A stretch of DNA of 64,000 bases from assembly GCF_040115645.1 (NCBI RefSeq), contig NC_089543.1, positions 2,728,001 to 2,792,000 on the forward strand. Direction: 5' to 3'. Source of the stretch: Euwallacea fornicatus. Lineage: Eukaryota > Arthropoda > Insecta > Coleoptera > Curculionidae. Position numbers and translations under genes: made by a program. Positions 23,882 through 38,319 of this stretch are shown here, piece by piece (position 1 is the stretch's first letter; every line of letters begins with the position of its first letter). The notes below the pieces were generated by a model, which saw only the letters and a program-made list of their open reading frames with translations, did not search any database and was not told the origin of the DNA.

Positions 23882-26800
23882 CGAGGAATCATTAAGTGGA
23901 AGAGTTGCGCCGATGAAGTTTTAGGGTGATTTTTTTATTTTCAAAAGGCGTCTATTGGCGTTACTATTGCTACTTTTAGGCCCCATTGATTCAGTTCCTA
24001 GTGATCGACTTCATACAAGAAATAAAACACTTCAAACTCCTTAACATTAAACGAAAATAAAATCAAATTGGGCGGACTAAAACAAAACATTGACTTCACT
24101 GTACATAAATCCTGCTCTAAATTCTTACAAGATTGTAAAATTCCTTGAAAAGAGATCTACAGGAATTTGTGACTAAAACAATGTCTAGGATATAAAAAGT
24201 CTGTAAAATGCTTAGACACAAAGAGTGAATTTTATCAAAGAGAATAATGCTGTTGTTTAATAAAACATTTCTAGAGGTAACACTGCAAAATAATGAGAAA
24301 AAAGCTTTTGATTTACATTTAATTTGTGTAATTATGAGGATGTTTTAGATGCGAAGTGACGTTTCAATTAGCATTAATTAACGTTTCCATGTCACATACA
24401 ACGTTGGATGTTTATAAAGGATGTTGTAAGAAACATTTATTTGAATGTGTTTATGACAATAATTATTACTTCAGTACACAATACGTCCGAGCAATTGCTG
24501 TACGAACACACACATGGCAAAAATAACTGATACCCTAACAAATTCAGGTAAGATGGAAAGACACTCCTCACAAGTGGATCATTCTGAACACTTCTTTCCT
24601 TTCAAGATAAACAAAATAATCCAGCTTCCTTTTCCCTTGAACAAGTCTATTGCAGCACTTCTTAATATATTTTTGTCTTTTACTTTCATTTTATGAACTT
24701 ACGTATAGATGCCAGTCATTTGACTCAATGGCAGAACGACCAAATAGCCGATAACCATTTTTCCTGTCTCCGTTTCTCGAAATCAACTGTGATGGTGTTA
24801 GTGATCATAAAAAATACAAGTTCGATTAAATTGAAGCAAAATTTCACTATTGGAAATTCGAAAAATCTGACATTTCGGAAGAGTTTTTATTGTTCCTTAG
24901 CTCATCGTTTGACGCGGTAATTGAAAATATGATTTTAATTTCCAACTGTGGTAATCCAAACAGAACAACCAGGCTACAAAGATATCTTTCCGTATACGAC
25001 TAATCTCCAATAAAGCCTCTTCTTAGATCGGATTTTAATTACTACCAGTATTTCTGTCAAAAGACGAACCGAGCCCTAAGACGGGAAATTTTATTCGTTG
25101 ATAATAGGGAGACTAAGTACGTAAAAGACGACAATCTGTCGGTGGATAGGATAGACTTCTACTAGAGAATAATGCCGGCTTAGCAAGAACTCGATAAACA
25201 CATTCTAAATCTGATAAATCGTGTTGAAATGCTGAGATTAGAAAAGGATTTCCTCAGCGCCTCTGTGATGTTAGTGAATAAAATTACCAGGCGGTGATTT
25301 AATCGAAAAGTAATCCTGAAGCTTTAATATTACATGATAATAACGCTCTTGTTTAACATTCTAATCTAATGCGCCTATTACGTCTGACCGCCTAAATTTC
25401 CTTCAATCCAGTTTAATAGCAAATTTAACAATAGGATATGGTTTCTAGATTATTAAGCCTTTAACAAGTTGTCAATTGTGATGAAGCAAATTTGAAATCC
25501 CTGTAGCAATAGAACAGACGACCACCTGAAGCTGCCAGAAGCTGTATTGGACTATTTACCGTTAGTATTTAATAGCTCAAGTTTAGTTATGGATTAAACA
25601 GCCACAACAACATAAAAACACCTTGATATGACAGATTAATTTTCTTAATAACTCAAGCGAACAATAGAGGATGAACTGTTATATGCAACTTTGTATAATG
25701 AATTTAAAGAGCCACATGCACTAACTTTTTTACATTTTACTGGTAATTAGATGTGATGGATGAATTCGTAGATCAGAATATGTCTCTGATCTCCTAATTC
25801 GCCGATCTATCGCCTAATCGCATTTCCCTGGGACGCGATTTTTTAGTGTTATTTGCTGATAAACTAGACCTGTAAGTAATTATAGCAAACGAAAATGTTT
25901 TGCCCAAATTAAACTCTTGAAGGGGGCATTTACATTGAAAACATTCCAAGCAGAAAAACTGACAAGCATGAAGTGTGAAAACTAGGTGACATTAATAGAA
26001 ACTATATTTATTCAATGGTAGGTGATAAATTAAATTATTGCTTTAAGGCTAAAGGTTTCAACAAGTTATTGGTGGCCGTATAGTTCCATTTTTCGGTTGA
26101 TTAATATGCAATTTCCCTATAAATTTGTATCTTCAATTATTTTATTTTCAATTAATTTGTCTCATTAAGAGGATAATATTGAATTTCTTTTAATGCCAAT
26201 TTGTCGATATTGTTATGAAGCGGAAATGGTATGCTAACTTAATTCTGGGCCACAGTTCCCACGTCGAGGTGGAAGAATTAATCTCAAAATAAGCCGTTTA
26301 ATGACGACCAAAAAATCTTCATGATATTGTTGATAAATATTTTGCATGGACCATTAAGGTTGCGATATTACATTTCTGAAACAAGAATAATAAATGAAGA
26401 TAAGCAGATTATATCTTTTTAACGGCTTATTCGGCTCCCATTTATCAGGAACGTTAGACATGTTAGGACACCATAAGATATTTGTTTATCACTAAGAATT
26501 TTTTTTTTTCATTATAGAGATCATTTGAAAATATGTTTTTGTTTAGAATAAGACACTATAGGATATGATAAATAAAAACTAATACTTAAATCTCTATTTT
26601 ACACTGCTAAAATTGTTACTGACATATTTATTATTCCTCCTAAAGTCAAAAAGAACTATCAGTCAATTACAGACACACGTCTGAATATTTACTCAACCTA
26701 GACCTTTATTTGGCCGTGGCTTAAAAATATTTATTCTCTCCCTTAGATAGAAATTCCTTTACCAATGCTACCTAATGTTACTGTAGAAGCCGTAAATTCT

Positions 26801-29511
26801 ATATCAGCATAATTCCTAAAGCTTCGGATTAAAATGGTTGGCATATTTAAGTGAAGATTAATGCAAATCCGGAGTTAGTCCTTATCAATCAATTTAATCA
26901 CATTACCTAAGAGCCAGAATACTCAGATTTAAAATATTACGATCGCGTCAGAGAATTAGAAATAGGTCTGAGTACTTAGTTGATATTGTTTGTGCTAACA
27001 AATAATAATGGGAAAGGTGATAGCTGCACCCTTAAAATAGGCGAAAGCGGTAGTTAAAGCGTCTTTGATGGTAATCGTAGATCTTGAGAAAGTTTGTTGT
27101 CTGGGTTTGTTAAAGTCTGAACGTTAATTCCAAAAAGAAGGAAAAGAAATTTTCTGATGACATGTAGTACCAAGTTTTAAGGCGAAAATTGTTATACTAG
27201 AGGAAAATAAACATTTATGGAAATCTTTTTTTTAAGGTGTCAAACAAACACATTATAAACGGTGTTTTAGAATAAGAAATTTTTATTATATGAAGACTTT
27301 TAATAATTTAGTGAGAGACGTTTGCCCTCATCTACGTAGTACGCACCGCAAGCTTATTGGAAAATGATTGAAATTTTCCTACCATGTTTAGATCCTTAAA
27401 GGTGTTGACCGTCAACCGTCAGCTGATGTTAGGCTGCAATTCTATTAGTTTTAGTATTAGATTCTTTAAAAGAAATCTGTGAAAAAAATTATCTAACAAA
27501 AAAATTAGAAAAAATAAATGATCATTTAAAAAACCCTCATAGTAATCGGTTAATGGTAAAGGTAGAGCGTTAATTACATGTGACTGCAAACTAGTAACAG
27601 ATTAATCTAAGACATGCCTCTGATATTTTAATGCCCTTCTTGCATTGAAATACAAGAAGAGCATCGAATATACCGAATAGAGGTTTTTTGTTTATAATCA
27701 CTCTTTACTTCGAGAGTATTGAAGAACAAAAAACCAAACATCCAGCATACACAGCAACATAAAATTTAAACTGGCCTGACCAATTATTATTAACTGAAAT
27801 CGAGGAGACCGTATGTTTGATATGAGTGGACTATAGTCTTAAGAATTCCCCCTATTTATCTTCCAATTTAAAGAGCCATAATAACAATAACAACAAATAA
27901 GTGGCCCAGAAAAAGTGCGTCGACTGCAGCAAGCGCAAAGTGTCCTTGTAACGAGTTAAAAAATCTCGATAAAACCATTAAAAATCGGATTAAGGTTGGA
28001 TACCGTAGATTCATACACTGGGAACAAGCCATTGTTTATATTATTTTGATTGAGTACCAATTAATGGTGTATTCCGATAGACGATGAATTCCAATTTCGA
28101 GCCACCATATAGGAGAGTCATCACGGAACTACCTGTGGTTCGCATAAATGACACAGCAAAGGAGTTCCGTTTGATTTAATCCAAAACAAGCAACATGAAA
28201 GGTAGACAATGAATGTACAGATCAAAACATAAACGAATTAAATAGACAAACAGTTATGATAATAATTTTTTTCGAGGTAAAATGTTAATTGTGGACCAAC
28301 CAAGACAACATGATATACATACATACGTTCAGCTTGATTTCTACTATTCCGCCTCCAGTCTTTAATAGGGCCGACGATACACAACAAAGCAAATTAACCG
28401 TTTAACTTCAAAGAGATAAATAAGTGTGTGCGGAACATGCCGTTTAAGACTATAAATGAATATAAAACATTAAGGAGCGTACACAGACAAATTCCCCACT
28501 TTAGAATGGGATGCAAAGATCGAATATCAATGTAGCTTGTAAATACGCATCATTATTAACATTGAATGAGAAGAGTGATCGGAAACAATACTATTCACAA
28601 ACAAACTACATCAAATGCGGGGAGATTCGCCGAGTTGCAATTATCTGCGTACTTATGAGAACGATGGCATTTTATTACAGATAATTATCGCTAGTTTTCT
28701 GTAAATAAACTTTATATCCGCATCTACCTGCTCCATCTCCATTAATATCCAATAAAGAAATACTCGTCATCATCATAAACATCAAGCCACAGATACCAGG
28801 GTTTTTGATACATTATATAATGGTAATGAATAATTCTTGACTGCGTCCTTCAATTGCTAATAATAAGACTGTTCTTAAAAAAAAAAAAAAAAAAAAAAAA
28901 TCGAGGAGTACTCCACTGTGAGATCAAATTACGTTTAATCTGAGGAAAAATAAGAAACCATCAATCGAGATTTGCCACAGAAATAACGAAAGAGTTTGAT
29001 TTAGGACAAAGAGTTTTTCCATTTAAGAGAAATTTAAAACATCATTAATCTAGCAAATTTAGTTGAAGCTAAGTCGCAATGACACCTATGGGACGGGGTT
29101 TCTCTCTTTTTAGGTCAATGCCCAACCATCTTACGAACAACCAACGAGATTCGTTGATTTAAAAGGCAGAATTTTATTCAATAATGTAATCGAACATCTT
29201 TTACCTTCTACCCAATCCTTGGAAATCCTTATGGCTTGGAAATATTAAAACATTGACCATTATAGTTAAATGACCCAAGATTAAAGCTCCTATTAAAACA
29301 CGGTTAAATTGGTTCACTTTAAAGATTTGGTTGTAATAAGTTGTTGCATGATCGGAGCTTTTCGTGAATAAATTTTTAGTGGTTTGTGGTTGTTTTGACC
29401 GAGTAATAAATAAGAATGATGCGGTGAATACCGCCTTGGAGATGTCACAGAGATTATAGCATAATAGGATCTAAACACGTGTTATTACTCGAAATTGTGG
29501 TAAAATTTTTA
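23882..29511. other. Mitf large intron between mariner and hAT-like element
   Basis: AT-rich intron without a supported gene. Notable only for two adjacent short hairpins (27631-27664 and 27682-27735) and a 24-base adenine run (28877-28900). Open frames at 24514-24920 lack family motifs. Confidence 0.5.
28877..28900 (+). repeat. A(24) homopolymer
   Basis: An uninterrupted run of 24 adenines follows GTTCTT. It could be a microsatellite or the tail of an old retroposed copy. I see no recognisable body upstream and no flanking duplication. Confidence 0.8.
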
Positions 29512-29519
29512 CTGGTAAC

Positions 29520-29990
29520 CAGTGGCAGCTCGCCCATAAAGTCCAATGACCCCCCAGAAAAAAATTAAAAACTTAAAAAGGTAGATCTTCACATATCTTA
29601 CAATTAATAGAAGGAATGAAAAGCAAAAAGTTTATTCATATTTCTTAGTGTACGTTAAAATTTTTCTTTTATAAACTCTATTGAATGACGACATTAGGCA
29701 CGTAGCAAGGTATCGGCTGGTCATCTTCACTGACCTCATGCCTTTTAAGGAGCATCGTGAGTTTTCGCACAACGTTAAATGATTTTCAATGGCGGTTATT
29801 AGCTGAAATTTCGGTCAACAACCGGCTATCCACGTTGTCTGTGATCACATAAAGCTTGATATTTTCAGTGATTACCTTTATTTTAATGTTTATATTTCGA
29901 TTTAGTTGTGACAGTGCGTTGTACTTGAAATTTATCGTCTGACAACGCTGACAATGGCCTCCTAGTCACATTGACCACGAGCCACTCTAG
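29520..29990. mobile_element. Probable short non-autonomous hAT element
   Basis: The left end CAGTGGCAGCTCGCCC resembles the CAGTGGCGGCTCGT ends of animal hAT elements. The right end reads CTAGAGTGGCTCGTGGTC on the opposite strand. The flanking 8-mers are CTGGTAAC (29512-29519) and CTAGTGAC (29991-29998), identical at six of eight positions, as expected for an aged 8-base hAT target duplication. There is no transposase frame inside, so it would be a MITE-type derivative. The two ends differ by an indel near the tip, which lowers confidence. Confidence 0.5.
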
Positions 29991-30979
29991 CTAGTGACAA
30001 AGTAATTTCTTTTTTACTAATATACGTAATCTTTAAATTATACAACAAATTCATCCGAAGTGTTCACACGCATGCCAAATTGAATATGTTTTTCATGACA
30101 ATTTAAACGTCCAGATAAAGAAGCTGTAAATTGTTAAGGCCTTCGATTAATTTATTAATAAGACAAAATGCGAAATATGTTTACTAAATAATTATTAGGG
30201 CTGTACAAACTTCAATACACACTTTAGGTAACACACTTAACCAATGTTAACACATTTGGAGGACCGTCATAGCGTTAAACACGCTTTTCTGTTTATTTTT
30301 CGCGTGCCGTAGCTAATGGTTAAGCAAATCTTACAGAAAGTCAATGTGACGTTATTCTTTATTATTTTGATGTTGAATAGGATATATTGTTCTTTAGCTA
30401 CAAGTCTAACATGGAGTGAAATATTAGAAAATTGTTTAAAAGCTTTTTTTCGAATATTAAGTATTATTAGTAAATGCGACCCTGATCTCATATCATCTAA
30501 CGGTATATGTAGTTTGTTTTGCATTTGCCGTACTTACCAAAACAAAGTTTTCATTCAATGAAATTAGAATGCACGTTCTGGAACTGATTATATTAGCTAT
30601 TATTTTACTGAATATGTAAAGAGATTAAACTCAATGCAGCAGCCATCTCCCCGTGCAAGAATAATTAGGTTGTTCAATGAAATTATCAGTTTTTTTATGT
30701 GAGAATTTCTTGCTATTACAGGAAGTTCATACAACAACAATTGCGATTAAATTAATAATGACTACTACCTGGTTTGCTATATTTTTTGACGAACTTGGGA
30801 CGCGTACAAAAAGTCTATTACTGTTCATTAACCATGATTCTAATGACATTTGATGAGCCAATTTTGACTAATGATAAATCGAAATGTACACATTGCCTTG
30901 GAAAAAAAATAGTATATTTCTTAATTCCTTCTTAACAATGGTGTATTGAGGCGCACCTCTTTGTGAATCGTGGCAAAAC

Positions 30980-31368
30980 AGAGCAGGCCCTTTAAGGCAG
31001 AAGAAAAGCTAATACAGGCATCTCGACGATACACGAAAAAGCTCTACTACTAAAGACATAGGCAAAATACTTGGGAGTAATCATCGAGAGACATCTCACC
31101 TGGAAAAACCATGTAAAAAAAAACCTGCATTAAGACAATAGCACTGCCAATGCAACTACACAGGATACTAGGAAAGAAATAGGCCTGAAATCCTACGAGT
31201 CTACGTTGGTATTTTACTACGATAATTACAACGGAGAACTGTTATTGCTGCTAAAGTTGGTGTAACTCCAAAGAGTGGTCTGCCTGGTCATTATTGGTTA
31301 TAGTAGAATTTCTACAGTTACTATGGGACAACGATTAGGTTTGGTTCATTGACAAATCACAAATGGCA
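30980..31368 (+). pseudogene. LINE reverse-transcriptase C-terminal fragment
   Basis: In shifting frames the + strand shows K-T-E-Q and then, from 31062, A-K-Y-L-G-V-I-I-E-R-H-L-T-W-K-N-H-V. This is the K-Y-L-G-V-x-x-D/E-x-x-L-x-W-x-x-H block typical of Jockey/R1-type reverse transcriptases just after the catalytic core. Further on, L-Q-R-V-V-C-L-V-I-I-G-Y-S-R (about 31266-31308) matches the L-Q-R-x-x-x-L-x-I-x-G-x-x-R block that follows. Frameshifts and stops separate the pieces. The fragment is dead and short, and neither a 3' tail nor an endonuclease is seen. Confidence 0.6.
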
Positions 31369-31397
31369 GGTACACAATAATCGAGAGTCAAAATATA

Positions 31398-31683
31398 TAG
31401 TGTGTCCAAGATGAGGATCCATCCAGCATGTGTACCCAGTGAACAGTAATAGATAAAAACTTAGTCAAATGGGAGAAAAGTTGCATATTCAAGAGAATGG
31501 TTTCACGATGCACACAAATTTATGAGATTATTTTTTGTTTTTTTTATTTGGATACAATGTATAAGACTGGTCATAAGATGGAAATTCTCCGTTTTAATGC
31601 AGTCATCAATATGGTACAATATTACTATATTTCTGCATTGATTTTGTGGTTCAAGTATGGAGGGTTACGTTTGAGACACACTG
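31398..31683. mobile_element. Short TIR element with TA flanks (MITE-like)
   Basis: The left end after TA (31396-31397) reads TAGTGTGTCCAAGATGAGG. The right end, read on the opposite strand inward from TA (31684-31685), is CAGTGTGTCTCAAACGTAAC. Both continue to a shared TCCAT with small gaps, about 27 bases in all. The interior has no conserved frame; the 94-codon frame at 31497-31781 crosses the right end and is not a gene. The element lies just downstream of the LINE fragment. Confidence 0.5.
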
Positions 31684-31685
31684 TA

Positions 31686-34600
31686 TGTTACAACTGGCAA
31701 CAAAAGTATATTTACATTTGGAGTTTTTATTGCCGAAATCTGAATGAAAATGCTTTTATACTGATTTTTACGGCTTTATAAATAATACGATATTACAAAG
31801 AAACGCACTTTGCTCTATTATTTAATAATGCGTTTTTAAGGTAGATACAATTAATTCGATGTAATAGCTAGGTAAAATACTTTATAAAGAATGTGTTGCG
31901 ATTGGTCATAGGTTTTCTTATTTGAATATCATACAATTACGGGTTTGCGATCTACGTATAAAAATCAAATAAAACTATATACAAAAACAAATTCAAGGAT
32001 TTTAATTATGGTGGCCAACAATGCAACTCTGGAAATAACTAACTGAGCCCAGAACTGCTTGGAAAAGACTGTTAAGCTTGGACCAACACTAATTCAATTA
32101 CTCCAACATCTTATGGAAATGGATATCACCTTGTCAGAAATTAAATATCTACGTAATTGTGTTACCGCTCTTAGGTCCCATTTCCTTTTTAATTAAGTCA
32201 TCTATTTTCTCATCTTATGCTCTGATTTCACGGTTCGCGATGAACACGAGGCCTTATTTCAACAAGTTTCGCGCAAGTAAATCTATTCTAGAGATATCAA
32301 ACACAGCATATTAAACTAAGATTGCTGTACATGTGCATCCATTTTGATGGCTCTTACATTATTAACGTTAGTTACGGGCAGCAGTTTTTAAATATCACGA
32401 AAAATTCAATGCCATATTGATTTTTAATGCATGACTGTACCATAACTGTATCCTATTATTTAATGGCGGACGGCTTTTGTTTCGATTCTTCGGCATCAGC
32501 TTTTAAATGTAATTTACTACTAAAGTGGGTGGAAATTGTGCTTCCGTGATGGGATTCCTACAAAACTTAATTTGATTGCAATGGGATTGTATAGGCAAAT
32601 GCAGAATTTTCCGACAAAAAAATATAATAATGTTTCTCGTTTCCGTACAAATTTGCATGACATCAAGTCCGCTTATCTTGCCGGTTTTCCACATAAGAAT
32701 TATTCAAATTCAAAAGCTCTTTCCTTTGAATATTTTTCGTCCGTGGCTATTATTTCTCAAATCTTCCTCATATACAAATTTATTGATTTTGAGAAAGTCG
32801 CAATCTATCAGTAAGCTTTAATCAAAGAACATTACTTAACAGACAATATTTTCAAATCACATTGTTATTTATTAGTTTATAACTGCGTAGACGAAGTATC
32901 GGTAAAGTGTTTATTGTATACAAAGTCAACGGCATAAGCTTTTATTTTCTGCTTCATATTCCCATTACGGATAACATATAAAACCACAAACAAACACCAA
33001 TTATTTATATTGCAATATTTCGAGCACCTTGATATCAAAAATAAATATTGCAGAAGTCGATCGGTAAAATGTTATTGACCCATAAAAACCTCTACTACAT
33101 CAAGTGCATACAAAAATGTATAATTTGTGCTCCTTTGGTAATAAAGTACGTTTAAAATGGTTTGTGATGACATTATTTTAGTATTGCAAAAGTTATTGAT
33201 TTAGATAAACGAAATGGAGAATCAATTTTGAAATTATTATGAAAGTATTGATAAGAGTCAAATTAAATTTGAAACTAAATACAATTATTATATACCTATT
33301 ATCTAAAGGTACATTTACTTGATATTGACCATGAAGATCTTTTTTTGGACTCGTGTTGCAGCATAGTGAGCTCATTCTGGAAATTAACAGTCTTCTATTA
33401 ATTGAATCGGCCTTGCAAACTGGTGATACAAGAGCAGCCAAAAATACTTAATTAATGAAATAACACTATTTAATGGCCTGATACGCAAAACGACAGACAA
33501 AAGGGTATTTCATCACTTAAACACAGGTGTAAACCAGACGCTGAACTGGAAAAATGTAACAAGTCTTAGCAATACTAAAAAATTATCGCAATGTAGGTTA
33601 ATAACTTTACATTATGGCAAACCTGTATCATAAGCGGATGATTCAAATCTTGTTCAACGGGTCATGGTCTATGGTCTATAGGTGTAGTTTCTGATTAAGA
33701 TTCAAAATGTGTATTAGATAGGTCAGTTTAGATACTGGCGAAAACGGATTGCCTGATTTTTAATGACTGCTGTCCTAAATGAGTTGTCATAATCAAGTAA
33801 AAACTCACAGTATGCATAAACTGTCTTTTAATATAGGCATAGTTTTAAGTCTCACTTGATCCAGCCTCGTATAAATGCAGTAACACATTTGGAACACATT
33901 TTTCAAATGCAGACAATTAATTACAACAAGGCATTTAATTACAACAACTGTGTTATCCCTTTTTAAATTAAATAAGAATAGTGGATACCCTTGCAGCTTT
34001 AGTGTTTTTGCTGTACTAAGCAGAATGTAAAATATTAGTGTAATTATGCAATTGGTACACTTAGAAATTTATATAGTTATGGATTGGATAAGACCCAATC
34101 TTATCATCGATATTAAAAAGCTATGGATCAGTCCAGTTATAATTTGAGCCACTATAAACTAATGTAGCCAATCACAACCATGACCCATAAGTATTTCTCA
34201 AATATATCTGCCTTATTAAAAGATCAATTGCCACTTTATAGTTGTCTCGACCATACTTACATATCGTATAGATATGAGTATAGACAGGACCTGAAAAATA
34301 CAAAGTAGGTAAGTATACTTGGTCCCAACAATAAACTAACAAGATCAACCTGTCTACTCCTTATGAAATGATATTAATTTCAGTGTACCATCGAGTCAAT
34401 TCTGATTTACAGCCTATGGTCTCCTATCGAACCGAAAAGTTGTAGGAACGTTACCCCAAGATGCAATAAAGAGTCAATTTACTAAAATAACATATTTAGT
34501 TAGGAAAACCAGTAGTTAATGCTTCTTAAGCCACCGACTGGATTAAACGATCCAAATAAAACGGTTGTAAATTATCCTGTTTATGAGTATATATGCCGGA

Positions 34601-37600
34601 CGCAAACACCGCTTTATACATGTGGCTATTATGAGGTAACTTTTGATGTGATCATATCACGTCATAAATTAGTGCCAGCAAAGGGATGCAAAACTAACTC
34701 TCAGCTTTAAAAAATGTGAAGTCTTGACAAAAAAAAATGTGGCAAAAGGTATTATTTTAGTTTAGTTATTAAACAAAAGTAGATAAAAATATTGATGGCA
34801 TTCTATTTAATAACAACAATTTAAGAAAGCCACAGTTATTTGAAACGTCCTATATATTGTCTTATAAATTAAAAATATGTGCAACATCTCAATCTAAAAC
34901 TCTCGTATTTAATTGTTTTCTCCCACTCTAACACTAAAAAAGATATCGATACATGTTATGATCTTGAATGTTAGGTATAAACCCTTCGTTGAAGATAGAG
35001 GTTTTTTCGTCCATGCTTATTTTACGTTTAATTTTTGAGATATTGAATTGAAATTTTCCTATCTAAATATCTGAAAAGCTTTTTGAAATTACACGTGGTT
35101 ATTTGTACTGTCACTTAAAAAAACATAAAATATTAGGCCTGTCCGCAATCCTAGAAATTTGATATATAATTTTTATGTCAGAAAGTATATGCCTCAATCG
35201 TGCCACTAAATATAAACTTTTCCATGGAACTCGGAGAGATAGAGAGGACTCTTTTCCTAGAGTGTAAATTGCTGTTGTGAACTAATTCACTCTGTACAAA
35301 CAATAAAAATAATTATTTACAACAATTTTGTCATACTGAGTTTATACTACGTGTAATCAGTAGATTACATCATTTCACTTCTGCATTGCGACAAAGAAAA
35401 TATTTACGGCTTCTCTAGTTTAAGTCATTGATATATAGCCTGTTTTTGAGGACTATGTAGTACGTAAAGTCAAATATTTGCGGGTTTTTGGAAAATTGTG
35501 GACGAATTGCAACTTTCTAAGTGAAGAATAAGTGTACAGAGTAAAAAATATCTTCGATTAAATAGTCAGATATGAAGAATACATTTTTTTAAAGATTATT
35601 CTTTTCATTACACGATAGAATCATGTTGACCTTTATTAAAAGAGCCATTTAGTAGTTGTTAGCTTTTACGCAGAAGTACAAAGTTATAATGAATATGAAG
35701 TAATAAAATTACAAAATGAAAATATGAAAGTAAATCTACTTTGCTGCCATTTGAATAGTCGCCAATGGTTATTGTAGCTAGATATCAATTTTGTTAAGCA
35801 TAAATAGACGTAAAAAAAAATTAGGTTTGGTCTTGAAATGTGAGTCAAAGTTTTACTGGATTAGTTAGTAGTAATGCTTCTATGTAAAAGCTAAAAATTC
35901 CAAATTTAAACTATGGTGACCTTTATTTTAATATAATATTATTTACATATGCGTTTAAATGACAATGATCCTAATTGTATACATACCTCAAATACACTGG
36001 GATTTGTCACACTGACCTAGTGAGTAATGATTGCAAACGAGTTAGTTATATGAAAAAAACCATACCGTGAATTCTCTAAAAAAGCGTGCTCTATGGTCCG
36101 TGTCGTAATGTTTGCGGTATTTAGTACTTAACCGAACTAACTATTTATTTGGTGGAAATAATTTTTATTAGCACAGGTTTTAGATATCGTAAGTGAATCT
36201 TGCATTCATTATGTTCATTAGGCACTTGACATTCACACCAATTTATTTCGTTCGGTTAATTTTCTATAGTACGTTCTAAAATTGAGTAACGTCTTTTAAT
36301 TTTTCAGATAAAACTCCAAAAACGTCTTAATTAATTTTATGGTACCGCTAAGCTTTTAAAAGCCGAATCCCAGAAATGTTTTCTACGTAAGCAGCACCCC
36401 TAAAATGCTGGCAATTATTTGATTTTTACGGTATGAGAGTAGAAAACGACCCATTTCCAACACACAGGACATTTATCCTCACATATCCCCTCCGTTAAAA
36501 GTCAAGTAAAGCAATTTCCTAACAAGAAAGAAAATTGGATAAGGCTTCTTTTCCATTTTAAGGTATTTGTTTGCTTTTATAAAAGCCAAGTCATATTAAA
36601 ACACGTGCATCTAGCGCACAATGATAGAGTGACATGGCCTTTGTTTTGAAGAATGCCGTCTCCAAAGGAACTTTAATTGACATATCTAGTGTTTTGAGAA
36701 AATTCGGTTAAATGAATGAGAATTAATATGAGTCACTGGGTAATTAGGCCACATAGTAATTGCTAACTACTAACTTAAAGTTTTTACCCACGTTTCATTA
36801 ACGAAATCGTTCAAATTTATTATTCGAAATAGGGCTAATCAAGTTGCGTGCGAAACAAAGTTATACCAAATTAACATTATTTAAAGTGTGTTTCCATAAT
36901 ATCGCAAATACAAGCTTTGCATATAAGACGTCTCTTATAAAAGGAAAAATTATTCCCTTTCAGACGAACGAGTTTGACCATTGATACAAGACTTAAAATA
37001 TCAGCTAACCGGTTTTTGGCAGGTAACCCAATTTTCACCGGCTTGTTAATTTCACAGTCGAGCTGGATGCAAGACTTTTATTAGTCTGCAATCATATGTA
37101 AGCCATCAGAAATTGTTCATTGATTTGGTTCATAAAATATATTAGAGACAAAGTAAATTGCTAAATGTGAAACTTCAAGGTAAGGCACTGCGACTATATC
37201 GAACTAGTTTATGAAATTAAATAGGCATTTTCCACTTATTATTTCCTCAAAACTTGCAACCTAACTATTGAAAAGTCCTTGTCTTATCACGTATGTAAAT
37301 CATGGTACCTCAAGCTGAGTAAAGTTCCTTTACTGATGAACCGGTAATTTAATCTGATGATATTTAAATTACTTTGTTTAAATTCGAAGAAAAGTTGTAC
37401 CTCCGCAAAAAATCCAATATAATTAATATGCAAGACAAAGATTAGCAATTGTTTGAACTTGAAAATTAGCAAGAACTATGTAATTTCTGCTTCAATCAAA
37501 ACTATGATAGCCAAACTCATCATCGACACGTATAAGCCAAGGTGTGGTTGGATTTTGCAATTTTATTACGGAATAAATTTTGTATCTCTTGTTCCAGTTT

Positions 37601-38319
37601 GCATCAGACTGTCATAAATTAACCTTTGCAAGGATTATTAGGAGACATCTAAACGTGGATAATTTATAGCAAGATTGGGAAAGTTTTCAAAGTACAAGTT
37701 GAGACACTCTTTTCATCTAGATCCAACAAGTTAATTGCTTGAGGTCGTTTTTAACGCACCGTGATTAGTAAAATTCCCGAAAACGTCGACGGTTATTAAT
37801 CATTACGTGCCTCACATTATACATAAAAGAATTGAGTACGTAAATGAGATAACGCGGTAAACATTGACTAATTGATCTTGGATGGTAACTGTGTAAATTG
37901 AAGTATCCAGTTTTGCTACCATCAAGTTACAGAAAATCATTTACTACAGCTGTAAAACTGTCAATTAGAACCCCGGTAAATACAAAAAGATTTAAAGTTT
38001 AACTCTCTATGATTGATATGAGTTAATTGAAATAATGGAAACCGTTTTTCATATCCGCAATAAACCGAAAAATCAAAGTTACAGCTTACGGTTCCTACAC
38101 GCTATTTGTATGTCGTCATATGTGTTCTGGAAAACGAGTCAATATTTTGAGAGCGAATCCATGAAATTGCTTATCTTTCAAGTAATCTTGCTAATATGTA
38201 ATATTAATTACATTACACAGGTCATGCAGAATGAAATGTGAACCGTGAAATATGCATTTAAAATTAACTGCATCTTAAAGTTTCTTTAAAACATAAGTGA
38301 CTCTGTATTTTGTTTTCAG
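31686..38319. other. Mitf large intron, 3' part
   Basis: AT-rich intron ending in the TATTTTGTTTTCAG acceptor (AG at 38318-38319). No gene, RNA or element is supported. Several short open frames (for example 32503-32821 on both strands and 34519-34710) overlap each other and lack motifs. Confidence 0.5.

Noticed and set aside
31497..31781. 94-codon open frame
   Set aside because: It crosses the right end of a MITE-like element and is AT-driven, with no domain.
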